In this document: positions 34,862 through 44,451 of the stretch, in pieces
Layout of the letters: each line of letters starts with the position of its first letter
Numbering within the stretch: the first letter of the stretch is position 1
Assembly: GCF_029543085.1 (NCBI RefSeq)
Contig: NZ_CP119967.1
Location: 1,266,501 to 1,330,500, forward strand
Length of the DNA stretch: 64,000 bases
Reading direction: 5' to 3'
From: Pseudomonas sp. A34-9
GTDB taxonomy: Bacteria; Pseudomonadota; Gammaproteobacteria; Pseudomonadales; Pseudomonadaceae
Made by a program: the position numbers and the translations under genes
Notes under the pieces: generated by a model
Told to the model about the DNA's origin: nothing
The model's input: only the letters and a program-made list of their open reading frames with translations
The model's database searches: none

Positions 34862-36493
34862 ATGCAAACTGCTTATACCGTCCTGATCCTGCTGATGCTG
34901 GTCAGCGTTTCGCGGTTGGTCGGACGGGTCATCCCGCTGCCACTGCCTCTGGTACAAATTGCCGCCGGTGCGTTGTTGGCCTGGCCGACCCTCGGCCTGC
35001 ATGTGGCCCTTGATCCCGAACTGTTTCTGTTTCTGTTCCTGCCGCCGCTGTTGTTTTCCGACGGTTGGCGCATGCCCAAACGCGAGTTCTGGCGTCTGCG
35101 CGGGCCGATCCTGACGCTGGCCGTCGGGCTGGTGCTGTTCACGGTGGTCGGCGCTGGCTATTTCATTCATTGGTTGTTGCCGTCAATTCCGTTGCCGGTC
35201 GCCTTCGCCCTGGCGGCGGTGCTGTCGCCGACGGACGCCGTGGCGGTGTCGGCCATTTCGCAGAATCGCTTGCCCACGCCGCTGATGCATATGCTGCAGG
35301 GCGAAGCGCTGATGAACGATGCTTCGGGTCTGGTGACGTTTAAATTTGCCCTGGCGGCGGCAGTGACTGGCGTGTTTTCGCTGACCAATGCGAGTCTGAC
35401 CTTCGTCGTGGTAGCGCTCGGCGGGCTGGCGGTCGGCGTGGCGCTGAGCTGGCTGGTCGGGCGCTTGCGGGCGTGGATGATCGCCCGTGGCTGGGATGAT
35501 CCGGCAACTCACGTGGTGTTCATGTTGCTGCTGCCGTTCGCGGCTTACGTGTTGGCCGAACGTCTTGGCGTCTCGGGCATACTCTCGGCCGTCGCGGCGG
35601 GGATGATGCAGAGCTGGCTCGATCTGTTGCCACGGCAGACCAGCACCCGGCTGCTCAATCGCAGCGTCTGGTCGCTGCTGGAGTTCGCTTTCAACGGGCT
35701 GATTTTCCTTCTGCTCGGCCTGCAATTGCCGGACATCATCAAAGCCGTGGTCAGCCACGAGCCGACGTTGTGGCCGACCCTGTTATATCGCTGTCTGGAT
35801 GTCGTGGCGATTTTCCTCGCCCTGGTATTGCTGCGGTTTATCTGGGTGCAGAGCATCTGGCGTTTGTCTGTGCTGCTGCGCCGTTTGCGTGGCAAGGGCG
35901 AGCTGACGCAGGTGCCGACCGCGCGCTCCTGCTGGCTGCTGACGGTCGGTGGTGTGCGCGGTGCGGTGACGCTGGCGGGTGTGATGTCGGTGCCGATGTT
36001 GATGGGGGCCGATGCTTTTCCCGAGCGTGACCTGTTGATCTTCATCGCTGCCGGGGTGATTTTGCTGTCGCTGGTGTCGGCGTGTATCGCACTGCCGCTG
36101 TTGCTGCGTGGCATAGAAAAGAGCCCCGATGACAAGCGTCGGCAGGAAGTGCGTGACGCCTGGCGCAAAACCGCAGAAGCGGCGATTCATGCGCTGGAGA
36201 CACAGGAAACCACCCCGCAGGACGCTGCTCAGGCGGCTCTGTCAGCAGAACTGAAGGCGCGGATCATGTCCGAATATCGCCATCAGCTTGAGGTGTTCAA
36301 TGACTCGGCAGAAGCTCAGGCGCTGGCGTTCCAGATGGATCTGCTGGAGCGCCGTTTGCGTCTGAAGGCGCTGCGAGCGCAACGCCTTGAACTCTATAAC
36401 CTCAGTCGTCAACACCAGATCGGTGACGACGTATTGCGCGAGGTTTTGGGGGAGCTTGATTTGAGTGAGGCGAATCTGGGGCAGGTCAAGTAG
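34862..36493 (+). CDS. CPA1-family Na+(K+)/H+ antiporter
   Basis: 543 residues: about 12 membrane helices (residues 5-405) and a C-terminal charged, helical cytoplasmic tail of about 135 residues. LSPTDAVAVSAI and GEALMNDASGLVTFKFAL (NDA..L) are the transport-site motifs of NhaP/YjcE-type antiporters. It exchanges Na+ or K+ for H+ to regulate pH and osmolarity. The start ATG has only a weak ribosome binding site. It is a monocistronic unit and converges on the first metzincin gene, overlapping its 3' end by 8 bp. Confidence 0.88.
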   Translation: MQTAYTVLILLMLVSVSRLVGRVIPLPLPLVQIAAGALLAWPTLGLHVALDPELFLFLFLPPLLFSDGWRMPKREFWRLRGPILTLAVGLVLFTVVGAGYFIHWLLPSIPLPVAFALAAVLSPTDAVAVSAISQNRLPTPLMHMLQGEALMNDASGLVTFKFALAAAVTGVFSLTNASLTFVVVALGGLAVGVALSWLVGRLRAWMIARGWDDPATHVVFMLLLPFAAYVLAERLGVSGILSAVAAGMMQSWLDLLPRQTSTRLLNRSVWSLLEFAFNGLIFLLLGLQLPDIIKAVVSHEPTLWPTLLYRCLDVVAIFLALVLLRFIWVQSIWRLSVLLRRLRGKGELTQVPTARSCWLLTVGGVRGAVTLAGVMSVPMLMGADAFPERDLLIFIAAGVILLSLVSACIALPLLLRGIEKSPDDKRRQEVRDAWRKTAEAAIHALETQETTPQDAAQAALSAELKARIMSEYRHQLEVFNDSAEAQALAFQMDLLERRLRLKALRAQRLELYNLSRQHQIGDDVLREVLGELDLSEANLGQVK

Positions 36494-37199
36494 GCAGTGC
36501 CCGGTAGTCGAGGGCAGGATAGATTGTTCTGGCGAAGTTTTTGTCGCCTTCGCTCAGCGTCCTGGTCTCTTCGATATTCAGTCTATTGAACGTCCAGGCG
36601 CCGGGTACCCCGTAATGCATGACTGAATGTTTATCGTAGGCACCGTAGACTGCGTGAGCCGGAAGGCGGTTGAAGTAGTTCTCATCGACATCTTCTTTAT
36701 CCCAGCCTTCCTTTGCCATTACGGCATAGATGGTCGGTTTGTCCCATGGGATATTGGCGTCCGGGTGAAGGTGCGCATGATGAAATCCCAGTGCATGCCC
36801 GAATTCATGCAGCACTATCTTTTCGAATAGAGGAGAGTCAGTCTTTATTCCCAGAACCATGGTCGGCTCTTCCTGGGCAAGCAACAGCGCGTTTGTGCCG
36901 AGTTGTGAATGACTGGCTTCGCCTTCTACTGCAATTCGGATCTGGCCTTGGCCATCTTCCACGAGTTCAAGGGCCAGGCTGATATACGGTTCCCATTGCC
37001 GAATACAATACTCGATGCGTAGTCGCAGGTCGGCGGGGACATCTTCCTTGAAAGAAAAGGTGACAGTACTGGCATTTTCCCAGAGCCAATTCGGGTGTGT
37101 CACAGAACGTTTGTGGCGCACTGCTGTTGTGAGTTGGTTGGTAGAAGGGGATACCTTCAGCCCCGGTCGCATCATTTTTACAAAGTGATAGTTGTGCAT
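36486..37199 (-). CDS. Metzincin zinc protease (M12-like), paralogue 1
   Basis: 237 residues. The zinc site HEFGHALGFHH (HExxHxxGxxH) is at about 131-141 and the Met-turn SVMHY near 192-196, so the catalytic domain looks complete. It resembles astacin/ZnMc-type peptidases. No signal peptide is visible: the N-terminus is MHNYHFVKMM, so export would need another route. The ATG at 37199 has AAGGA eight bases upstream; the TTG at 37205 is not spaced for it. It is a paralogue of the next gene upstream and lies in AT-richer DNA than its neighbours. Substrate unknown. Confidence 0.85.
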   Translation of the reverse strand: MHNYHFVKMMRPGLKVSPSTNQLTTAVRHKRSVTHPNWLWENASTVTFSFKEDVPADLRLRIEYCIRQWEPYISLALELVEDGQGQIRIAVEGEASHSQLGTNALLLAQEEPTMVLGIKTDSPLFEKIVLHEFGHALGFHHAHLHPDANIPWDKPTIYAVMAKEGWDKEDVDENYFNRLPAHAVYGAYDKHSVMHYGVPGAWTFNRLNIEETRTLSEGDKNFARTIYPALDYRALPT

Positions 37200-37393
37200 A
37201 TTCAATATCCTTATTGTTTATGGCGGAAGTGTCCTGTGTGGATGTTTGGTGATTCTCAGGCAGGAAGAAGATAATGCGTTTCACGCGTTTTGGTTGAGTG
37301 TTGTTGTAACGCAATGCTTAAAACGCCGCCTTGCACAATGCAAGATGGCAGGGGTATTTATTGGTGAGTTACAGTGCCTTGGTTCTTCTGTAT

Positions 37394-38149
37394 TCAAGGG
37401 CGTTCGCAGGAGCCGCCGTCCGAGTGCTCAACCGGATATAAATGACTGACGATATGCTTGTCATGGTGGCTCAGTTCCGTGTTCATCGGTACTTCGAACC
37501 GGCCGTCGGTCAGCTCTTTCTCGACCGGATAGTGCATGATCGAGGTTTTGTCATAATCCGTAATGGTGCTTGCTTCACTGATCGGTGTGAACAGGTTCAG
37601 GTCTACAGCGTTTTTGTCCATGCCCCATTTTTTTGCGTACTCTTCATAGACCTTGGCCTTGTTCCAGGGAATATTGGCATCCGGATGCAGGTGTTCATGA
37701 TGCAAACCCAGAGCATGGCCAAACTCATGCAAAACAACGGTTCTGAAATCAAAGTCCGTCGGCCGCGAAGAAATGAACAGGGTCGGTTCTTTTGCATCGA
37801 TGGCGAGTGCATCGGTGCCAATCTGCGATGCATTCTGGTCCGTGGCGGTTTTGATCCTGATAATGCCTTGCTTTCCCTCAATAAAGACTAATGGCAGGCT
37901 GATATAGTCCGCCCATTCCCGGATCAATGCTTTAATGGCGTCTTTCAGGGCGGCGGGCGGATTGTCCATAAATGAAATGGTCAATGTTCGTGACGGGTTC
38001 CAGAACTTAGTATTGAGTGCGGTGGCGCGAGCCGATACTTTGCCTGTTTGTTTGTTGGCCATGTTTTTCGGGTTTTCGTTAATGGCAGAACGATAACTGG
38101 CTATTGGATCATTAACACCAAGTAGTAGGCAGGGTTTGAGTGTGTGCAC
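37394..38149 (-). CDS. Metzincin zinc protease (M12-like), paralogue 2
   Basis: 251 residues. Zinc site HEFGHALGLHHEH near 141-153 and Met-turn SIMHYPV near 207 are intact. From the zinc site it shares HLHPDANIPW with paralogue 1, and both lengths and the region before the site align, so they arose by duplication. The GTG at 38149 has AAGGA seven bases upstream and gives an MH start like its paralogue; the TTG at 38155 is a poorer choice. No signal peptide. The 194-bp gap to paralogue 1 shows no gene. Confidence 0.85.
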   Translation of the reverse strand: MHTLKPCLLLGVNDPIASYRSAINENPKNMANKQTGKVSARATALNTKFWNPSRTLTISFMDNPPAALKDAIKALIREWADYISLPLVFIEGKQGIIRIKTATDQNASQIGTDALAIDAKEPTLFISSRPTDFDFRTVVLHEFGHALGLHHEHLHPDANIPWNKAKVYEEYAKKWGMDKNAVDLNLFTPISEASTITDYDKTSIMHYPVEKELTDGRFEVPMNTELSHHDKHIVSHLYPVEHSDGGSCERP

Positions 38150-38340
38150 CTTCAATTCCTTTTAAAGATCTTAAATTGCGTAAAGCGCCAAATCAGCTAT
38201 TTGCTTGGTCGCACTTTTTAAATGTGTTGATGGGTCGGGTACGAAACTTTATGGATGTAAAGTCTCACTGCAATCAAGTTATAGCGCGGGAAAGGAAGGT
38301 TTAAAGCTTTTAGTTGTAAGGGGGTATTTTATATAGGAGT

Positions 38341-38367
38341 GGTCGCGCCAGTCTGCCTGGCGCGACC
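38341..38367 (-). terminator. Hairpin after dapC
   Basis: Perfect 10-bp stem GGTCGCGCCA / TGGCGCGACC with a 7-base loop, 10 bp past the dapC stop. The U-tract is poor. It separates the housekeeping dapC unit from the metzincin pair read in the same direction. Confidence 0.6.
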
Positions 38368-38377
38368 CATTAAGTTG

Positions 38378-39577
38378 TTACTTATGCCGACTGATAAAGT
38401 CGCGAATTCGTTCTGCGGCCTCCACGCATTCCGCCAATGGCGCAACCAGTGCCATGCGTACACGACCAGCGCCCGGGTTGACGCCTTCCACTTCCCTGGA
38501 GAGATAGGAGCCCGGCACTACGGTCACGTGTTCTTCAGCGAACAGGTCCCGGCAGAACGCCGCGTCATCACCTTGCACGTTCGGCCACAGATAAAAGCTG
38601 CCATCCGGGCGCTGTACGTCCATCACCGGGCTGAGGATCTCCAGCACCGCATCGAATTTCTCGCGATACAGCGCACGGTTGGCGCGCACATGAACTTCGT
38701 CATTCCACGCCGCCACGCTGGCCAGTTGCGTTTGTACCGGCATCGCGCAGCCGTGGTAGGTGCGATACAGCAGGAAGCCTTTGAGGATGTCGGCGTCACC
38801 GGCCACGAAACCGGAGCGCAGGCCCGGCAGGTTGGAACGCTTGGACAGGCTATGGAACACCACGCAACGCTTGAAGTCTTTGCGGCCCAGTTCGACGCAG
38901 GCCGTCAGCAGGCCCGGCGGTGGAGTCTGTTCGTCGAAGTACAGCTCGCTGTAGCACTCGTCGGCGGCGATCACGAAGTCGTATTCATCCGCCAGAGCGA
39001 TGAGTTTTTTCAGGGTGTCGACCGGGATCAGTGCACCGGTGGGGTTGCCCGGCGAGCAGAGGAACAGGATCTGGCAGCGTTTCCAGATGTCCGGCGAAAC
39101 CGCATCGAAATCCGGGTTGAAGCCGTTCTCGTCGAGGCACGGCAGGTAATGCGGCTTGGCGCCGGCGAGGAACGCCGCGCCTTCGTAGATCTGGTAGAAC
39201 GGGTTCGGGCTGACCACCAGCGCGTCGTCGCCACGGTTGACCACGGTCTGGGTGAACGCGAACAACGCTTCACGGGTGCCGTTGACCGGCAGCACGTTGC
39301 GCGCCGGATCGATCCAGCCGCCAGGCACACCGAAACGCCGCTCGCACCAGCCGGCAATGGCTTCACGCAGCGCCGGGATACCGAGGGTCGTCGGATACAC
39401 CGCCATCTGATCCAGACTGTTGGCCAGTGCTTCGGCGACAAAGCTTGGCGAACGGTGTTTCGGCTCGCCGATCGACAGGGCGATCGGGCGTTTATCCGGG
39501 TTCGGGGTCACGGTGCCGAGCAGGGCGCGGAGCTTTTCGAACGGGTACGGCTGGAGCTGGTTCAGAGCGTTGTTCAT
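38378..39577 (-). CDS. dapC: N-succinyldiaminopimelate aminotransferase
   Basis: 399 residues, PLP-dependent class I/II aminotransferase. It converts N-succinyl-2-amino-6-oxopimelate to N-succinyl-LL-diaminopimelate with glutamate. CSPGNPTGA, ADECYSELYF and the PLP lysine in FHSLSKRSNLPGLRSG (near 240) are clear. The ATG at 39577 gives MNNALNQLQPYPFEKL, the usual start. Last gene of map-glnD-dapC; 44 bp separate it from glnD. Confidence 0.92.
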   Translation of the reverse strand: MNNALNQLQPYPFEKLRALLGTVTPNPDKRPIALSIGEPKHRSPSFVAEALANSLDQMAVYPTTLGIPALREAIAGWCERRFGVPGGWIDPARNVLPVNGTREALFAFTQTVVNRGDDALVVSPNPFYQIYEGAAFLAGAKPHYLPCLDENGFNPDFDAVSPDIWKRCQILFLCSPGNPTGALIPVDTLKKLIALADEYDFVIAADECYSELYFDEQTPPPGLLTACVELGRKDFKRCVVFHSLSKRSNLPGLRSGFVAGDADILKGFLLYRTYHGCAMPVQTQLASVAAWNDEVHVRANRALYREKFDAVLEILSPVMDVQRPDGSFYLWPNVQGDDAAFCRDLFAEEHVTVVPGSYLSREVEGVNPGAGRVRMALVAPLAECVEAAERIRDFISRHK

Positions 39578-39621
39578 TGGGGCTGGGTCTCTCGCAAAGC
39601 CATTTGAATCCGGGGGCGCCA

Positions 39622-42324
39622 TCAAATACTGAGGCGCGACAATTTGATATCGGGTTCCTGATTGACGCTCAGTTGCTCAACGATCGCATCCTGCAAGCGG
39701 CTACACAGCAACGGGTCGGACAGCGGCTGGTTGTGGGCGTCGGTGATAAAGAACACGTCTTCCACCCGCTCGCCGAGGGTCGCAATCTTGGCGTTCTGCA
39801 GCGACAGGTCGAACTCGAGGAAAATCCCGCCGATTCGCGCCAGCAGTCCCGGACGATCAGGCGCAGTCAATTCCAGCACCGTCACCGGACGCTGGGCATC
39901 GTTGTGAATCGTCACTTGTGGCGCAAAGGCGAAATGCTTGAGCTGGCGCGGCACGCGGCGCTGAATGATCGTCGGGTAGTCGTCCGGGTTGCGCAGGGCT
40001 TCGGTCAGGCCTTCGCGGATTTGCTTGACCCGCGCCGGGTTGTCGCCGATGGATTCGCCTTCGTTGTCGAGCACGATGTAGGTGTCGAGGGTGAACTGGC
40101 TGCTCGAAGTGATAACCCGGGCGTCATGAATGTTCAGATTGAGCTGATCCATGGCAGCCACGGTCACGGCGAAAAAGTCGTGCTGATCCGGTGCATAAAT
40201 GAAGATCTGTGTGCCGCCCTCGAACTCGCGCTGGGTGGTTTCCTTGATCAGCACCAGCGGTCCGCCATCGACCGGTTGCTGCAGGATCGCGTCACTGTGC
40301 CAGGCCACGTCGCCGGCGGTGTGGCGCAGGAAGTAGTCATCGCCCAGTTGCGCCCACAACTGCTCGACATCATCCGGGTCAGTGCCGCCGCGCACCAGAA
40401 TGTCCAGCGCGGCGCTCTGGGTCTGGCGGATCTGCTCTTCGCGATCCACGGGATTTTCCAGGCCGCGGCGCAAGGCGCGTTTGGTCTCGGTATAGAGCTG
40501 GCGCAACAGGCTGGCGCGCCATGAGTTCCACAGCGTCGGATTGGTCGCGTTGATGTCGGCGACGGTCAGCACATAGAGATAGTCGAGACGGGTTTCATCG
40601 CCGACGGCCAAGGCAAAGTCGTGGATCACCTGCGGGTCGGACAAGTCCTTGCGCTGCGCCGTGGTCGACATCACCAAATGGTTCTGCACCAGCCAGACGA
40701 TCAGGCGGCTGTCCCACACCGGCAACTGGTGGCGCTGGCAGAACGCTTCGGCATCGACCGCACCGATCTCCGAGTGATCGCCATGCCGGCCCTTACCGAT
40801 GTCGTGATACAGGCCCGCCATGTAGATGAGCTCTGGCTTGGGCAGTTTGGCCATGAGCTTGGCGGCCAGCGGAAACTTCTCCGAGACCTGGGTGTACTGC
40901 AATTTGCGCAGGTGCTTGATCAGGTTCAGCGTGTGGGCATCGACCGTATAAATATGGAACAGGTCATGCTGCATCTGGCCGACGATAAAACCGAACTCCG
41001 GCAGATAACGGCCAAGGATGCCGTAACGGTTCATCCGGCGCAGGTTGCGGTGGATGCCGATCTTGCACTTGAAGAGCTCGATGAACAGGCTGGTGTTGCG
41101 GATATCGTTGCGGAAGTTGTCGTCGATCAAGTGACGGTTCTCGCGCAGCAGACGAATGGTGTCGGCGCGCACGCCTTTGATTTCTGGCTGCTGGGCCATC
41201 AGCACGAAGATTTCGAGCATGGCGAACGGCGTGCGGCGGAACACGTTGTCGTTGCGTGCTTCGATGTAGCCGTCGTGGAGCTGGAAGCGCGAGTTGATCG
41301 GCTGCGGCGGCGCTTCGTCTTCCGGGGCGAGGATGACCTCTTCGAAGTGCTGGATGATCAGGTCGCTGAGCTGGGCGATGCTCATCACTACACGGAAATA
41401 TTGCTGCATGAAGTTTTCGACGGCCTGTTTGGCGTCGTCGCCTTCAAAACCGAGTAGCCCGGCGATGGTCCTTTGATGGTCGAACAGCAAGCGGTCTTCA
41501 GAGCGACCGGCGAGCATGTGCAGGGCATAGCGCACTTTCCAGAGGAATTCCTGGGAAGAGGCGAGCAGGGCGTTTTCGCTTTCGACGAGGAAACCTTCGC
41601 CGGCGAGGGCGCGCAGGTTCAGGGTGCCGTATTGGCGACGCGCCACCCACAGAATCGTCTGAATATCCCGCAGTCCGCCGGGCGAGCCTTTGACGTTGGG
41701 TTCCAGGTTGTATTCGGTGTCGTTGTATTTGTGGTGGCGAGCCTTCTGTTCAGCACGCTTGGCGAGGAAAAACTCCTTGGCCGGCCACATGTGTGCGGTG
41801 CTGGTGACGTCGAGCATGCGCTGGCGCAGACGCTCGGGGCCGCAGATGGTGCGGCTCTCCATGAGGTTGGTGACCACCGTCAGGTCAGCGCGGGCTTCTT
41901 CGGCGCATTCATCGACCGAGCGTACGCTCTGACCGACTTCCAGGCCGATGTCCCACAGCAATGTCAGAAAACGCTCGATGGAGTCGCGGAAAACTTCGTG
42001 ATCGGCGCTGTCCAGCAGGATCAGCAAATCAATGTCGGAATACGGGTGCAATTCACCGCGGCCGTAGCCGCCGACCGCGACCAGCGCGATATCGGCGTCT
42101 TCGCTCCAGTTGAACTGCTCCCAGGCCTTTTGCAGGATGTTGTCGACGAACCAGGCACGGTCTTCGATCAGGCGACGGATATCGCGGCCATTGCGAAAAC
42201 GCGTGTCGAGTACTTCGCGAGCCTGGCGGATCGCCTTCTTGAACGCCGCGATAGGACTCGCTTTCAGGGCCAGTTCAGCCTGGAACTGGCCGCGGTCGAA
42301 GAGTTCGGGATCCACCTGCGGCAT
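39622..42324 (-). CDS. glnD: PII uridylyltransferase / uridylyl-removing enzyme
   Basis: 900 residues. GlnD senses glutamine and modifies PII proteins to control nitrogen metabolism. Domain order is complete: nucleotidyltransferase with [19 protein letters not shown] (near 85-103), a helical linker, an HD domain ([15 protein letters not shown] near 515) for deuridylylation, and two C-terminal ACT domains (starting [12 protein letters not shown] and [17 protein letters not shown]). It lies 41 bp downstream of map. Confidence 0.97.
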   Translation of the reverse strand: MPQVDPELFDRGQFQAELALKASPIAAFKKAIRQAREVLDTRFRNGRDIRRLIEDRAWFVDNILQKAWEQFNWSEDADIALVAVGGYGRGELHPYSDIDLLILLDSADHEVFRDSIERFLTLLWDIGLEVGQSVRSVDECAEEARADLTVVTNLMESRTICGPERLRQRMLDVTSTAHMWPAKEFFLAKRAEQKARHHKYNDTEYNLEPNVKGSPGGLRDIQTILWVARRQYGTLNLRALAGEGFLVESENALLASSQEFLWKVRYALHMLAGRSEDRLLFDHQRTIAGLLGFEGDDAKQAVENFMQQYFRVVMSIAQLSDLIIQHFEEVILAPEDEAPPQPINSRFQLHDGYIEARNDNVFRRTPFAMLEIFVLMAQQPEIKGVRADTIRLLRENRHLIDDNFRNDIRNTSLFIELFKCKIGIHRNLRRMNRYGILGRYLPEFGFIVGQMQHDLFHIYTVDAHTLNLIKHLRKLQYTQVSEKFPLAAKLMAKLPKPELIYMAGLYHDIGKGRHGDHSEIGAVDAEAFCQRHQLPVWDSRLIVWLVQNHLVMSTTAQRKDLSDPQVIHDFALAVGDETRLDYLYVLTVADINATNPTLWNSWRASLLRQLYTETKRALRRGLENPVDREEQIRQTQSAALDILVRGGTDPDDVEQLWAQLGDDYFLRHTAGDVAWHSDAILQQPVDGGPLVLIKETTQREFEGGTQIFIYAPDQHDFFAVTVAAMDQLNLNIHDARVITSSSQFTLDTYIVLDNEGESIGDNPARVKQIREGLTEALRNPDDYPTIIQRRVPRQLKHFAFAPQVTIHNDAQRPVTVLELTAPDRPGLLARIGGIFLEFDLSLQNAKIATLGERVEDVFFITDAHNQPLSDPLLCSRLQDAIVEQLSVNQEPDIKLSRLSI

Positions 42325-42365
42325 CGATTGGCTTTCCTTCTATAAGGCTGGGAGCGTTTGCTGGA

Positions 42366-43148
42366 TCAGGCCGAGATGCGCGGGATGGTGTCGTCGGCGC
42401 GCAGGGTGAAGATCTCGTAGCCGGTGTCGGTGACCAGCAGGGTGTGTTCCCACTGAGCCGACAGCTTGCGGTCTTTGGTGATCGCGGTCCAACCGTCGCC
42501 CAATACTTTGGTGTCGGCCTTGCCCTGGTTGATCATCGGTTCGATGGTGAAGGTCATGCCGGCCTTCAGTTCCATGCCGGTGCCGGCACGGCCGTAGTGC
42601 AGAATCTGCGGCTCTTCGTGGAAGACCTTGCCAATACCGTGACCGCAGAACTCGCGAACCACCGAGAAACCGTTCTTCTCGGCGTGCTTCTGGATCACTT
42701 CGCCGATGTCGCCGAGGCGGCAGCCAGGTTTGACGATTTCGATCGCCTTGTACATGCATTCCTGAGTGATCTGCGACAGGCGCTCGGCCCACACCGGCAC
42801 TTCGCCGACGTGGAACATGCGGCTGGTGTCGCCGTGGTAACCGTCTTTGATCACTGTGACGTCGATATTCAGGGTGTCACCGTTTTTCAGCGGCTTGTCG
42901 TTCGGTATGCCGTGGCAGACCACGTGGTTGATCGAGGTGCAGATCGACTTCGGGTAGCCCTTGTAGTTGAGCGGGGCAGGGATGGCTTGCTGCACATTGA
43001 CGATGTAGTCGTGGCAGATCTGGTTCAGCTCATCGGTGGTGACGCCCGGTTTGACATGTTCGGCAATCATTTCCAGCACATCGGCGGCCAGTTTGCCGGC
43101 GACACGCATGCCAGCGATGTCCTCGGGGGTTTTGAGGTTGACGGTCAT
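42366..43148 (-). CDS. map: Methionine aminopeptidase, type I
   Basis: 260 residues. It removes N-terminal methionine from new proteins. The five metal ligands of the pita-bread fold are visible: IDVTVIKDGYHGDTSRMF (two aspartates), GHGIGKVFHEEP (His), FTIEPMIN (Glu) and a late WEHTLLV (Glu). HVVCHGIP holds the substrate histidine. The ATG at 43148 gives the standard length; the open frame extends far upstream without coding character. It is divergent from rpsB. Confidence 0.96.
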   Translation of the reverse strand: MTVNLKTPEDIAGMRVAGKLAADVLEMIAEHVKPGVTTDELNQICHDYIVNVQQAIPAPLNYKGYPKSICTSINHVVCHGIPNDKPLKNGDTLNIDVTVIKDGYHGDTSRMFHVGEVPVWAERLSQITQECMYKAIEIVKPGCRLGDIGEVIQKHAEKNGFSVVREFCGHGIGKVFHEEPQILHYGRAGTGMELKAGMTFTIEPMINQGKADTKVLGDGWTAITKDRKLSAQWEHTLLVTDTGYEIFTLRADDTIPRISA

Positions 43149-43375
43149 ACAGGCTCTCTCTGCGCTCGGCGGCGCTTGCTGATACGAATAGGGTGGCAGG
43201 TGTGCGTTTTGCGACCCTGAAAAACGCGATTCTAACAGACGCACGGCGCAATTCAGCGCCCGCGTGCATCGCTTCTCTCTATACAATGGTGCGTTCGGGG
43301 CCGATTCCAAGGGGGCTGCGCCCATGTCCTTGGTGCGAATACAGATTCCGGGTTCCGTTTCTGCGCACCCTGTGG

Positions 43376-43381
43376 TATAAA
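43376..43381 (+). promoter_or_regulatory. Candidate -10 of the rpsB promoter
   Basis: TATAAA followed by a GC-rich discriminator (ATGCGCCGC), as at stringently controlled translation genes. A weak -35 (TTCCGT at 43353-43358) is 17 bp upstream. Confidence 0.45.
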
Positions 43382-43417
43382 ATGCGCCGCTTTCCGGGGA
43401 TACCCCGAAAAGCTTAA

Positions 43418-43521
43418 ATCCACACACGTGTCGACACGATGACCTGGGTGCTTTTGGCTTTATGCCACTGGTTGGTCATTGGGATACGTGGAGGCCAAAC
43501 CCGACTTATTAAGGAACTATC
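43418..43521 (+). promoter_or_regulatory. rpsB mRNA leader, candidate S2 autoregulatory structure
   Basis: The leader contains a 12-base palindrome CGTGTCGACACG, then a long hairpin closed by ATGACC / GGTCAT with an inner TGGC / GCCA stem, then GGGATACGTGGAGGCC just before the ribosome binding site. Gamma-proteobacterial rpsB leaders carry conserved structures for repression by S2; this one is a reasonable candidate by position and conserved-looking sequence. Confidence 0.45.
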
Positions 43522-44259
43522 ATGTCCCAAGTCAATATGCGCGATATGCTGAAGGCCGGTGTGCACTTCGGTCACCAAACCCGTTACTGGAATCCGAAAA
43601 TGGGTAAGTACATTTTCGGCGCGCGTAACAAGATTCACATCATCAACCTTGAAAAAACCCTGCCAATGTTCAACGAAGCTCTGACTTTCGTAGAGCGTCT
43701 GGCCCAGGGCAAAAACAAGATTCTGTTCGTCGGCACCAAGCGTTCCGCTGGCAAGATCGTTGCTGAAGAAGCAGCACGTTGCGGTTCGCCGTACGTCGAT
43801 CACCGCTGGTTGGGCGGCATGCTGACCAACTTCAAAACCATTCGTGCTTCCATCAAGCGTCTGCGTGACCTTGAAGTTCAAGCCGAAGACGGTACTTTCG
43901 CCAAGCTGACCAAGAAAGAAGCGCTGATGCGCTCCCGTGATCTTGAAAAGCTGGATCGTTCGCTGGGCGGTATCAAGGACATGGGCGGTCTGCCAGACGC
44001 ACTGTTCGTGATCGACGTTGACCACGAGCGCATCGCGATCACCGAAGCCAACAAGCTGGGCATCCCGGTCATCGGCGTTGTCGACACCAACAGCAGCCCG
44101 GAAGGCGTTGACTACATCATCCCAGGCAACGATGACGCAATCCGCGCTATCCAGCTGTACATGGGTTCGATGGCTGACGCAGTAATCCGTGGTCGCAACA
44201 ATGTTGCTGGCGGCACTGTAGAATTCGCAGCTGAAGAAACTCAGGCTGCAGCTGAGTAA
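43522..44259 (+). CDS. rpsB: 30S ribosomal protein S2
   Basis: 245 residues. S2 binds the 30S subunit late and helps recruit S1. Starts [46 protein letters not shown] and [20 protein letters not shown] are family blocks. The ATG at 43522 follows AAGGAACTATC. Followed by a strong terminator before tsf, so much rpsB transcription probably stops there. Confidence 0.98.
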   Translation: MSQVNMRDMLKAGVHFGHQTRYWNPKMGKYIFGARNKIHIINLEKTLPMFNEALTFVERLAQGKNKILFVGTKRSAGKIVAEEAARCGSPYVDHRWLGGMLTNFKTIRASIKRLRDLEVQAEDGTFAKLTKKEALMRSRDLEKLDRSLGGIKDMGGLPDALFVIDVDHERIAITEANKLGIPVIGVVDTNSSPEGVDYIIPGNDDAIRAIQLYMGSMADAVIRGRNNVAGGTVEFAAEETQAAAE

Positions 44260-44287
44260 TTGACGCCCTGGCGTTGACTCAGTAAGC

Positions 44288-44312
44288 AAAAAGGGGGCTT
44301 GGCCCCCTTTTT
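44288..44312 (+). terminator. Terminator/attenuator between rpsB and tsf
   Basis: An 11-bp stem AAAAAGGGGGC / GCCCCCTTTTT with a 3-base loop and a run of T. It lies 28 bp after the rpsB stop. Confidence 0.9.
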
Positions 44313-44451
44313 GCCACCTCGAAAACCATTTGTCGGCAGCGCAGCTACAGCTTCTGTAACGTGCAGCAGCTACAACGTGGGGTTCGGGACGAATTGATCG
44401 CCCGTTCGATCGGGTGGAATGGTTGAAAACCTATCCAAGAGGAATTTGAAA

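Noticed and set aside
36486..38149. Toxin-immunity pair interpretation of the metzincin genes
   Set aside because: Both proteins carry complete catalytic motifs, so neither looks like an immunity protein.
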